Assembly (NCBI RefSeq): GCF_029945685.1
Contig: NZ_JAQSDA010000013.1
Coordinates: 62,001-126,000 of the forward strand
DNA: 64,000 nucleotides
Source of the DNA: Polaromonas sp.
GTDB taxonomy: Bacteria; Pseudomonadota; Gammaproteobacteria; Burkholderiales; Burkholderiaceae_C
Reading direction: 5' to 3'
In this document: piece after piece, positions 35,563 through 44,651 of the stretch
Numbering within the stretch: position 1 is the first letter of the stretch
Layout: every line of letters begins with the position of its first letter
Notes under the pieces: model-generated
Seen by the model: only the letters and a program-made list of their open reading frames with translations
Told to the model about the DNA's origin: nothing
Database searches by the model: none
Program-made: the position numbers and the translations under genes

Positions 35563-37392
35563 ATGCGATACGCAGGCAGCCGGGGAATCGGCTTTCTGGC
35601 AGCCGTGCTTCTGACTGCATTCCTCAGCCTGTCGGGCACCTCCAGCCAGGCCCAGCCGCTGGTCGTGCTGGACGACAAAACCCCCGTGGCCGACCTGCAG
35701 GCCAGCAGCCTGGTGTGGGTAGATGCCGATGCCGGTGCAACGATCGAGCAGATGGCTGCCGGCGACTTCCGGCGTTTCATGAACCCGGCCCGGACCGATG
35801 TCCACTACACCCTGGGACCGGACGCTGCGCTGTGGCAGCACTTCCGCTTCAAAAGGTCAGCCAACTCCACCCAGGACTGGCTGCTGGAGTTTCCCTTTCC
35901 CATGCTCGATCTGGTGACCGTGTTTCAGCAGGACCGGGCGGGGCGCTGGACCAGCCAGGCAGCAGGCGACACCGTGGCCGTCTCCAGCTGGCCCGAGCCG
36001 GGCCGCTATGCGCAATTTCATCTGGCACTCGACGACGGGATGGCGCATGACGTGTATGTCCGCATCGCGCATGTCACGCCAGCCCATTTCCCGGTCAATG
36101 CCATCTCCGGCCAGTCCCGCAGCCACTATCTGCAGTTCGACTACATGGTCATCGGTCTGGTGTTCGGTACCCTGCTTCTGCTGATTGTGGCGGGCGCCGG
36201 GCAAAGCTGGGTCTACCGCGACTGGGCCTACGGCTGGTATGCCATTTACGCCACCATCATGGCCCTGGTGGTCGCCACCACCAGTGGCATGGCCGGTCAC
36301 CTCCTTTGGAGCAACTTTGCCGCCTGGAACAATGCCCTCCAGGGCGTGCTTGGCCTGCTGGGGGGCAGCGCCGCCTTGCTGGTGGTCCGCCAGCTGTGCG
36401 GCATCGCTGGCCGCCACCGGTGGTTTGACCACGCGGTTTTCGCCGTCGGGCTGGCCGGTCCGGTACTGGCGGTTGCCTACCTCGGGCTGGGCCGGCAATG
36501 GGGCGTCCACCTGATCGGTGCATACCTGCTGGTGGCCGTGGTGCTGGGACTGGCGGCCGCCTATACAACGTGGCGCCGCCACGACGTGGTGGGCGCGTGG
36601 GTGCTGGCGGCCTTCACCCCCCTGGCAATGAGCACCGCACTGGCAGCGGCCCGGCTTTTCGGCTGGGTGTCCACCTCCTGGCTGTCGCAATATGCCTTCA
36701 TGCTGTCGCTCGCTATCGAGGTGCCCTTGCTGCTGGTGGCCCTGAACATCCGTTCGCGGGAACGGCATGGCGTCGAGGCACGCGAGCAGGCCATGGCCAG
36801 CCAGGATGCACTCACCGGCCTGCTGGCCAGGCATCTCTTTGAAGACCGGCTCAGGCAGGTGGTGGCGCGCGCCAAACGCCAAAGAGAACCGGCTGCCGTG
36901 GTGTACATCGAACTGGTGAATTACGCTTACGTCAAGCGCAACTACGGCATCGCCGTGGCCGAGCAAAGCCTGCTGCGCAGCGTGATCAAGCTGCGCCGCA
37001 TCCTGCGCGACGTCGACACCGTGGGCCGGGTCGATGAAGCACGTTTTGGCCTCATCATGGAGGGCGTTACCTCACGCGAGGTAGTCACCGCCATGGCCGC
37101 GAGGCTGATCGCCGCCGGCCTGATGCCGCTCAAGGGCCTCAAGCCCGAAGTCATCCTGCAGTTTCACATTGCGGGCGTGCTGCTCAGCGAGAAGGTGATG
37201 GAAGGTCCCGAACTCTCCAAAGCGCTGGAAGCCATGCTAGCAGGCATGGCGGCGCGTACACGCCGGCCGATCCGCTTTCTGGAACCGGAGTTGACCCGGC
37301 CCATGCCGCTGGCCGTGGACTCCGGCTTCGATGAGGCCGAAGGCCACAGCCAGCCGGCACCGCTACCTGTCGTGGCTCACTCGAAGCGGTAG
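35563..37392 (+). CDS. 7TM-DISM membrane protein with degenerate GGDEF domain
   Basis: A 609-residue protein: signal peptide (GFLAAVLLTAFLSLSGTSSQA), a periplasmic 7TMR-DISMED2-like sensor domain to about residue 190, seven membrane segments to about 400, then a cytoplasmic GGDEF-like domain. The signature site reads 'VGRVDEARFGLIM' where active cyclases have RxGGDEF, so c-di-GMP synthesis is unlikely. ATG at 35563 is chosen because GAGAAG lies seven bases upstream; an in-frame ATG at 35530 overlaps the ychF start. It diverges from ychF with only about 31 bases between, so promoters must overlap coding sequence. Confidence 0.85.
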   Translation: MRYAGSRGIGFLAAVLLTAFLSLSGTSSQAQPLVVLDDKTPVADLQASSLVWVDADAGATIEQMAAGDFRRFMNPARTDVHYTLGPDAALWQHFRFKRSANSTQDWLLEFPFPMLDLVTVFQQDRAGRWTSQAAGDTVAVSSWPEPGRYAQFHLALDDGMAHDVYVRIAHVTPAHFPVNAISGQSRSHYLQFDYMVIGLVFGTLLLLIVAGAGQSWVYRDWAYGWYAIYATIMALVVATTSGMAGHLLWSNFAAWNNALQGVLGLLGGSAALLVVRQLCGIAGRHRWFDHAVFAVGLAGPVLAVAYLGLGRQWGVHLIGAYLLVAVVLGLAAAYTTWRRHDVVGAWVLAAFTPLAMSTALAAARLFGWVSTSWLSQYAFMLSLAIEVPLLLVALNIRSRERHGVEAREQAMASQDALTGLLARHLFEDRLRQVVARAKRQREPAAVVYIELVNYAYVKRNYGIAVAEQSLLRSVIKLRRILRDVDTVGRVDEARFGLIMEGVTSREVVTAMAARLIAAGLMPLKGLKPEVILQFHIAGVLLSEKVMEGPELSKALEAMLAGMAARTRRPIRFLEPELTRPMPLAVDSGFDEAEGHSQPAPLPVVAHSKR

Positions 37393-38285
37393 CTGGACGA
37401 GACGCTTTGACCCACCTGGAGCAGGTGGTCGATGCCCCGCAGCACGATGGCATTCATGCCAAAACTCACCGCCCCCTTGAGGCGCGGGTCCTGCCGGTAG
37501 GTCTGCAGGGTGTCGCCGACCTCGGGGCTGCTCAAGGCTGTGGCCGGGTCGATGTTGGGAATCGGGCAACGCGCACAGGGCTTGACCGGCTTGAGCTGCA
37601 CCACGCCCTGCTCCGTGGCAATTTTCAGCAGGTCGAGCCGGTCTTCGTCATGCGGCGCCAGTTCACTGTCGCCCGGCGCATCGCCGATCACGATATTCGG
37701 CCGGAAACGAGCCAGGCCAGCGGCGCCATGGCCGCCGACCTGCAGTTTGTCATTCAGCCCCGCCAGCGAGGCTTCGCTGAGCACCAGCACCGGGTAGCCG
37801 TCGCTGAACTGGTTGAGAGCCTCCACGCCGCCGGTCCATTGCCGACTGGAAGCGCGCTTTTCCTCGGGATCAAAACGTACCAACCGCGCCTTCACGCCAA
37901 GGAAATCACTGAACCACTGGGCCGCGATGGGCCCCATGTCATAAGCCTTGACCTCGTCGTCCCAGATCCGCACGCGCACCGGTTCCTGCACCTGGTCGAG
38001 CGCAATATGCAGCGCCAGCATGCCCGGTGCCCGCAGGACCATGTCGTGGTACTTGAGCTGGGGCTGGATCAGCGCCATGCGCGGCAGTTCGCGCTGCGTC
38101 AGAAAGGAACCATCCCCATCAACCACCATCCAGGCCCGGTCAAATTCGAGCCCTGTTTCGGTCAATATCGCTTCCTGCACCTGCACCCCGGCGCAGGACT
38201 TGACGGGATAAACCCACAGCCCGGTGATGACCGCCCTGACGTCGCCCGAGGCGGGGCCCGATGTTTCGCTCGTTGATTCACGCAC
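37377..38285 (-). CDS. MOSC domain protein (YcbX/MOSC_N type)
   Basis: A 302-residue protein with an N-terminal beta-barrel MOSC_N domain ('VITGLWVYPVKSCAGVQVQEA', 'FDRAWMVVD', 'TQRELPRMALI') and a C-terminal MOSC domain with the conserved cysteine in 'VQLKPVKPCARCPIPNIDPATA'. MOSC proteins bind the molybdenum cofactor and, as YcbX or mARC, reduce N-hydroxylated compounds. The start is GTG at 38285, eight bases after AAGGA. It overlaps the convergent 7TM-DISM gene by 16 bases. Confidence 0.9.
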   Translation of the reverse strand: MRESTSETSGPASGDVRAVITGLWVYPVKSCAGVQVQEAILTETGLEFDRAWMVVDGDGSFLTQRELPRMALIQPQLKYHDMVLRAPGMLALHIALDQVQEPVRVRIWDDEVKAYDMGPIAAQWFSDFLGVKARLVRFDPEEKRASSRQWTGGVEALNQFSDGYPVLVLSEASLAGLNDKLQVGGHGAAGLARFRPNIVIGDAPGDSELAPHDEDRLDLLKIATEQGVVQLKPVKPCARCPIPNIDPATALSSPEVGDTLQTYRQDPRLKGAVSFGMNAIVLRGIDHLLQVGQSVSSSYRFE

Positions 38286-38360
38286 GTGTCAAATCCTTCA
38301 AAAATTCAGTTCAAGATGCACTGGACGGGAACGATTTTGCCCTGCCTTCTAAAATGAGCC

Positions 38361-39500
38361 ATGTCCAAGCCTTTTGATGTGTGTATCCGCGGTGACGGTG
38401 TGGTCGGCCGCACCCTGGCGCTGCTGCTGGCGCGCGAGCGCTTGCACGTGGCGCTGGTCGCCCGGCCTGCGCCGGCAGGCAACCCGGCAGAAGCCGCCGC
38501 CCCGCAGGATGTGCGGGCCTACGCCCTGAACAGCGCCTCGCGGCAACTGCTGACCTCGCTGAGGGCCTGGCCCGATGCGCCTGCAGCCACGCCGGTGCTG
38601 GAGATGCGCGTCTGGGGCGACGACGGGGGCCAGCTTGATTTTGCAGCCCCCCAAGGCGCCAGCGACGCGGCCCTGGCCTGGATCGTTGATGTACCGGCGC
38701 TGGAGCGACAGCTGGCCGAAGCCGTGCGTTACCAGCCGCAGATCGAAACTGTGGAGACGCCGGTCAAGGCCGCGCTCACGGTGATCTGCGAGGGCCAGAA
38801 AAGCACCAGCCGCAACGAGTTCGGCGTGCAATGGATCGTCAAGCCCTACCCGCAAAAAGCCATGGCCGCCCGCCTGCAAAGCGACTTGGTGCACCGGGGT
38901 GTGGCCCGCCAGTGGTTCCATACCGGCGAAATTCTGGCTCTTTTGCCGATTGGCGGCGTCGACGGGAACTCTGTGGCGCTGGTCTGGTCTGTCTCTGTGG
39001 AACGCGCAGCCGCGCTGGAGAAGTTGACCCCGGCAGAATTTTCCGCGGCGGTGCAAACCGTCTGCGGCGCCGAGGCAGGTTGCCTGCAGCTGGCGAGCAG
39101 CCTGTCGAGCTGGCCACTGGCGCTGTCGCGGGCCGAACGCTGGGTCGGTCCGGGCTGGGCGCTGGCCGGGGACGCTGCCCATGCCGTGCATCCGCTGGCG
39201 GGGCAGGGCCTGAACCTCGGCTTGGCCGATGCGGCCGGACTTGCGACCGTGATCCATGGGCGCGAATACTGGCGCGGTCTGGGCGACGAAAAGCTGTTGC
39301 GGCGTTACGAACGCTCCCGCAAGGCCGATGTAGCCGCCATGGGCGCGGTGACGGATGGACTGCACAGCCTGTTCGCGCAAAACGACGCGCGCTGGCAGGC
39401 ATTGCGCAATTGGGGCATGAAGGGCTTTGCACGCAGTGGACCCCTGAAAGAATGGGTCACGCGCCAGGCCATGGGTTCATCGCATCATCGTCCGGGATGA
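38361..39500 (+). CDS. UbiH/COQ6-family FAD-dependent hydroxylase
   Basis: A 379-residue flavoprotein. The dinucleotide motif is 'FDVCIRGDGVVGRTLALLLA' at the N-terminus and the second FAD motif is 'WALAGDAAHAVHPLAGQGLNLGLADAAGL' near residue 275. This is the pattern of ubiquinone ring hydroxylases (UbiH, UbiF, UbiI, UbiM), which use NADPH and O2. Which ring position it acts on cannot be told. The first-Gly region GDGVVG is slightly unusual (GAGxVG in most). dsbC follows 83 bases later. Confidence 0.88.
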   Translation: MSKPFDVCIRGDGVVGRTLALLLARERLHVALVARPAPAGNPAEAAAPQDVRAYALNSASRQLLTSLRAWPDAPAATPVLEMRVWGDDGGQLDFAAPQGASDAALAWIVDVPALERQLAEAVRYQPQIETVETPVKAALTVICEGQKSTSRNEFGVQWIVKPYPQKAMAARLQSDLVHRGVARQWFHTGEILALLPIGGVDGNSVALVWSVSVERAAALEKLTPAEFSAAVQTVCGAEAGCLQLASSLSSWPLALSRAERWVGPGWALAGDAAHAVHPLAGQGLNLGLADAAGLATVIHGREYWRGLGDEKLLRRYERSRKADVAAMGAVTDGLHSLFAQNDARWQALRNWGMKGFARSGPLKEWVTRQAMGSSHHRPG

Positions 39501-39583
39501 CTAGCCCCTGGGCGGGAGCGGCACAAGAAACGACCGGACACGCGGTAAAGAGCATCAGAATTCATCACACAGACTGGAAAACA

Positions 39584-40300
39584 ATGACACTGTTCAAGAC
39601 CATCATGACCGGCACACTGCTGGCCCTGAGCCTGAGCGCGTTTGCGCAGGAAGCGGCCATCCGCAAGAACCTGGCCGAACGCCTGCCGAACCTGCCCAAC
39701 ATCGACGAAATCAACAAGACCCCTATGGCCGGCCTGTATGAGGTGCGCGTCAACGGCAGCGATATTTTCTACACCGATGCCGAAGGCAACTACCTGATCC
39801 AGGGCAACCTGATTGACACCAAGGTCAGGCGCAACCTGACGGAAGAACGCGTCGACAAGCTCAACGCGGTGTCTTTTGATGCGCTCCCGCTGAAAGACGC
39901 CTTCACCATTGTGCGCGGCAACGGCAAGCGCAAGATGGCGGTGTTCGAAGACCCGAACTGCGGCTATTGCAAACGTTTCGAACGTGACATGCAGAAGGTC
40001 AGTGACGTCACCATCTACATGTTCCTGTATCCCATCCTGAGCGCCGATTCGACGGAAAAATCCAAAAACATCTGGTGCGCCAAGGACAAAGCCAAGGCCT
40101 GGCAGGACCTGATGGTGCGTGACCAGCCGGTGGCCACCGCCAGCTGCGACGCTGGTGCGCTGGCGCGCAATATCGAGTTCGGCAAAAAACACCGTATCAC
40201 CGGAACACCGACGCTGATTTTTGCCGACGGCTCGCGTGTACCCGGCGCCATCAGCGCCCAGCAGGTCGAGAAATACCTGGCCGACGCGAAGGTCCAGTAA
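39584..40300 (+). CDS. dsbC: DsbC-type thiol:disulfide isomerase
   Basis: A 238-residue periplasmic protein. The signal peptide is MTLFKTIMTGTLLALSLSAFA. An N-terminal dimerisation domain follows ('MAGLYEVRVNGSDIFYTDAEGNYLIQGNLID', seen at residues 48-78), then a thioredoxin fold with the active site DPNCGYCKRF and cis-Pro region 'ITGTPTLIFADG'. CGYC is the DsbC motif. It reshuffles wrong disulfides in exported proteins. ATG at 39584 is chosen from the signal peptide; much longer in-frame readings would overlap the hydroxylase gene. Confidence 0.95.
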   Translation: MTLFKTIMTGTLLALSLSAFAQEAAIRKNLAERLPNLPNIDEINKTPMAGLYEVRVNGSDIFYTDAEGNYLIQGNLIDTKVRRNLTEERVDKLNAVSFDALPLKDAFTIVRGNGKRKMAVFEDPNCGYCKRFERDMQKVSDVTIYMFLYPILSADSTEKSKNIWCAKDKAKAWQDLMVRDQPVATASCDAGALARNIEFGKKHRITGTPTLIFADGSRVPGAISAQQVEKYLADAKVQ

Positions 40301-40341
40301 AAGCGCGACGCGCGGCCGGAGTTCATAGGCAAACCGGGCTT

Positions 40342-40376
40342 CCGCCCTTTTCGGGCGGGCGGCAGCCGCTCTTTTT
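40342..40376 (+). terminator. Probable terminator after dsbC
   Basis: CCGCCC (40342-40347) pairs with GGGCGG (40353-40358) around a TTTTC loop; a second GC-rich stretch then leads to TCTTTTTT at 40369-40376. The distance between the stem and the T-tract makes it imperfect. Confidence 0.45.
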
Positions 40377-40454
40377 TCTGTAGCAGGACGTCAGTTCGGG
40401 AAAGGCTCGGCTTGCCCCGGCCGAGGCAGGGCCGATGCGGTATTCTTTGAACCT

Positions 40455-42296
40455 ATGCCCAAACCTTCCGCCAAGCCCTCCGCAATACCTCCCGTCGGCG
40501 TCGACTACCGCGTCGAGGTCGCTGACCTCCACGCCCATCTGTTCCGTGTCACCCTGACCATTGCCCAGCCAGCCGCGCTGCAGCGGGTGGCGCTGCCGGT
40601 GTGGATTCCCGGAAGTTACCTGGTGCGCGAGTTCTCGAAGAACCTGCAGGGCCTGCGGGCGCGGCAAGGCGCCCGGGCGCTGCCTGCCGGCCAGATCGCG
40701 CAACTCGACAAATGCAGTTGGCAGATCCGTTGCAACGCGGACAGGCCCTTGGTGCTGGTCTACGAGGTTTATGCCAACGACAGCTCGGTACGCACCGCCT
40801 CGCTGGACGCGGGACGCGGCTTCTTCAACGGCAGTTCCCTGTGCCTGCGGGTCGAAGGCCACGACCAGGCGCCGCACCGGCTTGAAGTCATGGCCGCTCC
40901 GGCCATCAGCGGCTGGTCCGTGGCCACCGGACTGGACGCGGTGAAGGTCGACAAGCAGGGTTTTGGCAGCTACCTGGCCGCCAACTACGACGAACTGGTG
41001 GATTGCCCGGTGGAAATGGGGAATTTCTGGAGCGGCTCTTTTGTGGCCTGCGGTGTGCCGCACCGCTTTGTGGTGGCGGGCGCCACGGCCAGCTTTGACG
41101 GGGCCCGGCTGCTCGCCGACACCCGCAAAATCTGCGAAGCGCAAATCCGCCTGTGGCATGGCAACAAAAAACCGCCACACAAAGACTACGTGTTCATGCT
41201 CCACGCCGTGGACGACGGCTATGGCGGGCTGGAGCACCGCAATTCCACCGCACTGATCTGCAAACGCCAGGACTTGCCGCGCCTGGGCAGCAGCAAGCTT
41301 CCCGAGGGATACACCACGCTGCGCGGGCTGATCAGTCATGAATATTTCCACACTTGGAACGTCAAGCGCCTGCGCCCCGCGGAGTTCGGCAGTTACAACT
41401 ACAGCGGTGAAAATTACACGCAGCTGCTCTGGTTTTTTGAAGGCTTCACCAGTTACTACGACGAACTGATCCTGTGCCGCGCGGGCCTGATCGACGAAGC
41501 GGCCTATTTGCGACTTCTGAACAAGACCATCAATCAGGTCATGCAGACCCCGGGACGCTTGGTGCAGTCGGTGGCCCAGGCCAGTTTTGACGCCTGGGTC
41601 AAGTACTACCGCCAGGATGAAAACACGCCGAATGCCACAGTCAGTTATTACACCAAGGGCGCTTTGGTCGCCTTGTGCCTTGATCTGAGCCTGCGTGCTG
41701 AAAGCAAGGACACGGTCCTGGCCACCCTGGACGACGTGATGCGCAGCCTGTGGCTGCGGTGCCGCGGCGGTGTGATGTGCGAAGCGGATGTCGCCGCCGC
41801 ACTGCAGGGTGTGGGCGGCCGCTCCTACGCGGCAGAAATCGCCCGCTGGGTGCATGGGAAGAGCGAGCTGCCGTTGAAAGACCTGCTGCAACGCCACGGC
41901 GTTGCCGTGCTTGAGGAGCCGGCGCAGCTTGCGCAGGCGCTGGGCCTGCGGGTGCAGGAAACGGGCGGCAGTATCCATGTCAAGACGGTCCTGCGCGGCG
42001 GTGCGGCCGAGCGGGCCGGCTTTGCCGCCGGCGACGAGTGGATTGGCCTTGAAACACCGGTGACCGGAAAGAGCCGCAAAACGGCCCAGCTGCCTCACCC
42101 CGGCTGGCGCCTGGGCAAGCTCGATGAGTTGCCGTTTTACGCCGGGGCCAGCAAAAAGATCACGGCGCTGGTGGCGCGCGACAAACGCCTGCTCCGTCTG
42201 GAATTGACGATACCGCCAGAGACAAGCACCTGGCGGCTGCAGGCCAAGGATGCTGCGTTGGTGAAAAAGTGGCTGGTGTCCGCCAGCGGAACCTGA
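40455..42296 (+). CDS. M61-family metallopeptidase with PDZ domain
   Basis: A 613-residue zinc peptidase of the glycyl aminopeptidase group. The zinc site is 'ISHEYFHTWNVKRLRP' near residue 295, an HExxH, with the third ligand Glu in 'LLWFFEGFTSYYDELIL'. The N-terminal beta-rich domain is typical of M61, and the C-terminal region near 510-545 ('VKTVLRGGAAERAGFAAGDEWIG') is a PDZ-like domain. No signal peptide is evident, so it is probably cytoplasmic. It is transcribed alone, convergent with the next gene. Confidence 0.92.
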   Translation: MPKPSAKPSAIPPVGVDYRVEVADLHAHLFRVTLTIAQPAALQRVALPVWIPGSYLVREFSKNLQGLRARQGARALPAGQIAQLDKCSWQIRCNADRPLVLVYEVYANDSSVRTASLDAGRGFFNGSSLCLRVEGHDQAPHRLEVMAAPAISGWSVATGLDAVKVDKQGFGSYLAANYDELVDCPVEMGNFWSGSFVACGVPHRFVVAGATASFDGARLLADTRKICEAQIRLWHGNKKPPHKDYVFMLHAVDDGYGGLEHRNSTALICKRQDLPRLGSSKLPEGYTTLRGLISHEYFHTWNVKRLRPAEFGSYNYSGENYTQLLWFFEGFTSYYDELILCRAGLIDEAAYLRLLNKTINQVMQTPGRLVQSVAQASFDAWVKYYRQDENTPNATVSYYTKGALVALCLDLSLRAESKDTVLATLDDVMRSLWLRCRGGVMCEADVAAALQGVGGRSYAAEIARWVHGKSELPLKDLLQRHGVAVLEEPAQLAQALGLRVQETGGSIHVKTVLRGGAAERAGFAAGDEWIGLETPVTGKSRKTAQLPHPGWRLGKLDELPFYAGASKKITALVARDKRLLRLELTIPPETSTWRLQAKDAALVKKWLVSASGT

Positions 42297-42305
42297 GCCC
42301 GGGAC

Positions 42306-42821
42306 TCAGCCTTCAGGCATCTGCGCCTCAATCTGGGCCACAAAACGCTCGGCTTCGGCGCTGCCCTTGATCTCGCGAACAACCTCACGGGCTCGCTTGA
42401 TCAAGGCGACAAAATCGGCCAGGTCGCGCGCGCTCTCGATCTTGATGCACAGCGGCTCGGCCAACGGGCCCAGCAGGTGCTCCAGCAAATGCGAGGAAAA
42501 ACGCTGCGCCTGCGCCAGGTTGGCCGCGCGCTGCGCGGATGCCGTCGCAGCGGGCTGCTGCGGGACACCTGCCGACTCCAGCGCGGCCGGCATGGTTTTT
42601 TCTTCGATCCCCGCCGGCGCTACCAGACCCTCGGCTTCGAGTTCTGAAAGCCGCCCGGGATCACCCAGCGCCGACGCCATGGTGGCCAGTTCGGCATGGG
42701 TTCTTTTGCCGTCAACCATGATCAACAGGGAACGCAACCGGGGGGGCAGGCCTGATTGCCGGTTCGCAATCGCTTCCGTCCCCTTCTGCGTCTTGTGATA
42801 GATCACTTGCTTGTCCGGCAT
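42306..42821 (-). CDS. Unrecognised protein with N-terminal winged-helix-like 'VDGKRTxAEL' region
   Basis: A 171-residue cytoplasmic protein of unknown role. The first 65 residues ('YHKTQKGTEAIANRQSGLPPRLRSLLIMVDGKRTHAELATMA') resemble the small helical domains that precede output or sensing parts in some regulators, where an 'L..(I/V)DG.(R/K)t..eL' pattern is common. A middle Ala/Gln-rich linker leads to a helical C-terminal part. ATG at 42821 has GGAGG upstream. It is convergent with the M61 gene and 94 bases downstream of paaK on the same strand. I do not recognise a named family. Confidence 0.75.
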   Translation of the reverse strand: MPDKQVIYHKTQKGTEAIANRQSGLPPRLRSLLIMVDGKRTHAELATMASALGDPGRLSELEAEGLVAPAGIEEKTMPAALESAGVPQQPAATASAQRAANLAQAQRFSSHLLEHLLGPLAEPLCIKIESARDLADFVALIKRAREVVREIKGSAEAERFVAQIEAQMPEG

Positions 42822-42915
42822 GGCAACCTCCTGAAACCTTTTGGCGGGCCAGTCTAAAACCAAAAAAGCGCAACGTCGAGTGGGTGCTTACCCCGAAAAA
42901 GGGAAGCAGCAAAGT

Positions 42916-44208
42916 TCAGTGCCGGCGATCCAGCACCCGTTTGGCCTTGCCCAGACTACGCTCCACGCCGCCCTCCGCGCGCAACTCGATATCCACACTG
43001 GTGCCAATGTAGGCCTTGATCTCATGCTGCAGCATACGGGCGGCGGCCTGCGCAGACGCGCTGTCGGGGGCCAGTCCGGGACGGGTCTCCACCGCCACGC
43101 GCAGGCAGTCCATATTGCCTTCACGGGTCAGAATGCACTGGTAATGCGGTGCAAGCTCATGGCGTTTGAGAATTAGCTCCTCGATCTGCGTCGGAAACAC
43201 GTTGACGCCGCGCACGATCATCATGTCGTCGCTGCGGCCGGTGATTTTTTCCATGCGGCGCATGCTGCGGGCCGTGCCCGGCAGCAGGCGCGTGAGGTCG
43301 CGTGTGCGGTAACGGATGATGGGCAGCGCTTCCTTGCTCAGGCTGGTAAACACCAGCTCGCCGATCTCGCCGTCGGGCAACAGCTCGCCGCTGACGGGGT
43401 CGATGATCTCGGGGTAAAAATGGTCTTCCCAGATGGTCGGGCCGTCCTTGGTTTCTACACACTCGCTGGCCACGCCCGGGCCGATGACCTCGCTCAGGCC
43501 ATAGATGTCCACCGCATCGATGCCCATGCGTTGCTCAATCGCAAGGCGCATGTCGTTGGTCCAGGGTTCGGCACCGAAGATGCCGGTACGCAGGCTGGCG
43601 TCGGTGGGGGACAGCCCCTGCTTTTCAAACTCGTCGGCAATTGCCAGCATGTAGCTGGGCGTCACCATGATGATGTCGGGCTTGAAATCGGTGATCAGCT
43701 GCACCTGGCGCTCGGTCTGCCCGCCGCCGAAGGGAACGACGGTCAGACCCAGCTTTTCAGCGCCATAATGCGCGCCCAGCCCGCCCGTGAACAGGCCATA
43801 GCCGTAGCTGATGTGCACCAGATCGCCCGGACGGGCCCCTGCCGCGCGTATGCTGCGGGCGACACAGCCGGCCCACATGTCCACGTCATTTTTTGTATAG
43901 GCCACCACCGTCGGTTTGCCGGTGGTGCCGCTGGAGGCATGGATGCGCACACACTGCTCGCGCGGCACCGCGAACATGCCGAAGGGATAACTGGCGCGCA
44001 GGTCGTGTTTGGTGGTGAAGGGAAACTTCGCCAGGTCAGCCAGCGACTTGCAATCGTCCGGATGCACACCAGCGGCAACGAACTTGGCCTTGTAGACCGG
44101 CGAATGCCGGTACGCATGCTGCAACGTGGACTGCAGGCGCTTGAGCTGCAGGGCGCGCAGTTCGTCGAGACTGGCCTTTTCAATCGGTTCGAGCGGAAAA
44201 TTTTTCAT
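42916..44208 (-). CDS. paaK: Phenylacetate--CoA ligase
   Basis: A 430-residue adenylate-forming enzyme that activates phenylacetate to phenylacetyl-CoA, the first step of aerobic phenylacetate breakdown. The ATP loop is 'IHASSGTTGKPTVVAYT' near residue 90; 'IDAVDIYGLSEVIGPGVA' and 'TGRSDDMMIVRGVNVFPTQIEE' are further landmarks of PaaK. It overlaps paaI by four bases, and paaG is directly upstream, giving a paaG-paaI-paaK transcript. The ring-hydroxylating paaABCDE genes are not in this window. Confidence 0.96.
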   Translation of the reverse strand: MKNFPLEPIEKASLDELRALQLKRLQSTLQHAYRHSPVYKAKFVAAGVHPDDCKSLADLAKFPFTTKHDLRASYPFGMFAVPREQCVRIHASSGTTGKPTVVAYTKNDVDMWAGCVARSIRAAGARPGDLVHISYGYGLFTGGLGAHYGAEKLGLTVVPFGGGQTERQVQLITDFKPDIIMVTPSYMLAIADEFEKQGLSPTDASLRTGIFGAEPWTNDMRLAIEQRMGIDAVDIYGLSEVIGPGVASECVETKDGPTIWEDHFYPEIIDPVSGELLPDGEIGELVFTSLSKEALPIIRYRTRDLTRLLPGTARSMRRMEKITGRSDDMMIVRGVNVFPTQIEELILKRHELAPHYQCILTREGNMDCLRVAVETRPGLAPDSASAQAAARMLQHEIKAYIGTSVDIELRAEGGVERSLGKAKRVLDRRH

Positions 44209-44651
44209 GCGGCCTCCACACCGGCCACCGGGATGACAGCACCTGCAATCTGCGCACTTTTCCCGCGGAACATCGCAATGATCTCACCGCGCTGGTTGCT
44301 GACCTTCATGTCATAAATGCCGTGCCGGCCCTGCAGCGTCTGCTCCACCCCTTCACAGGTCAGCACGTCACCGAGCTGGCCGGGCTTGAGAAACTCGATG
44401 CTGCAGCCCGCCGCCACCGCGACCTTGTTGTAGCTGTTGCAGGCAAAGGCAAAGGTCGAGTCGGCCAGCGTGAAAATCAGTCCGCCATGGCAGATCTTGT
44501 GGCCGTTGAGCATGGGCTCACGCACAGCCATGCGCATCACCGCACGGCCGGGTGCGCAGGACACCAGTTCCATCTGCATGAAGTCGCGTGAGGCACGGTC
44601 GGCGGCAAACATGGATTCGCCCACAGCCTGGGCCAGTTGCTGGGCATCCAT
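44205..44651 (-). CDS. paaI: Phenylacetate-pathway hotdog thioesterase PaaI
   Basis: A 148-residue hotdog-fold protein with 'NGHKICHGGLIFTLADSTFAFACNSYN', where H-G-G and Asp are the active-site residues of the PaaI group. PaaI releases CoA from dead-end hydroxyphenylacetyl-CoA products and so rescues CoA. Its stop overlaps the paaK start, and its own ATG lies directly after the paaG stop. Confidence 0.94.
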   Translation of the reverse strand: MDAQQLAQAVGESMFAADRASRDFMQMELVSCAPGRAVMRMAVREPMLNGHKICHGGLIFTLADSTFAFACNSYNKVAVAAGCSIEFLKPGQLGDVLTCEGVEQTLQGRHGIYDMKVSNQRGEIIAMFRGKSAQIAGAVIPVAGVEAA

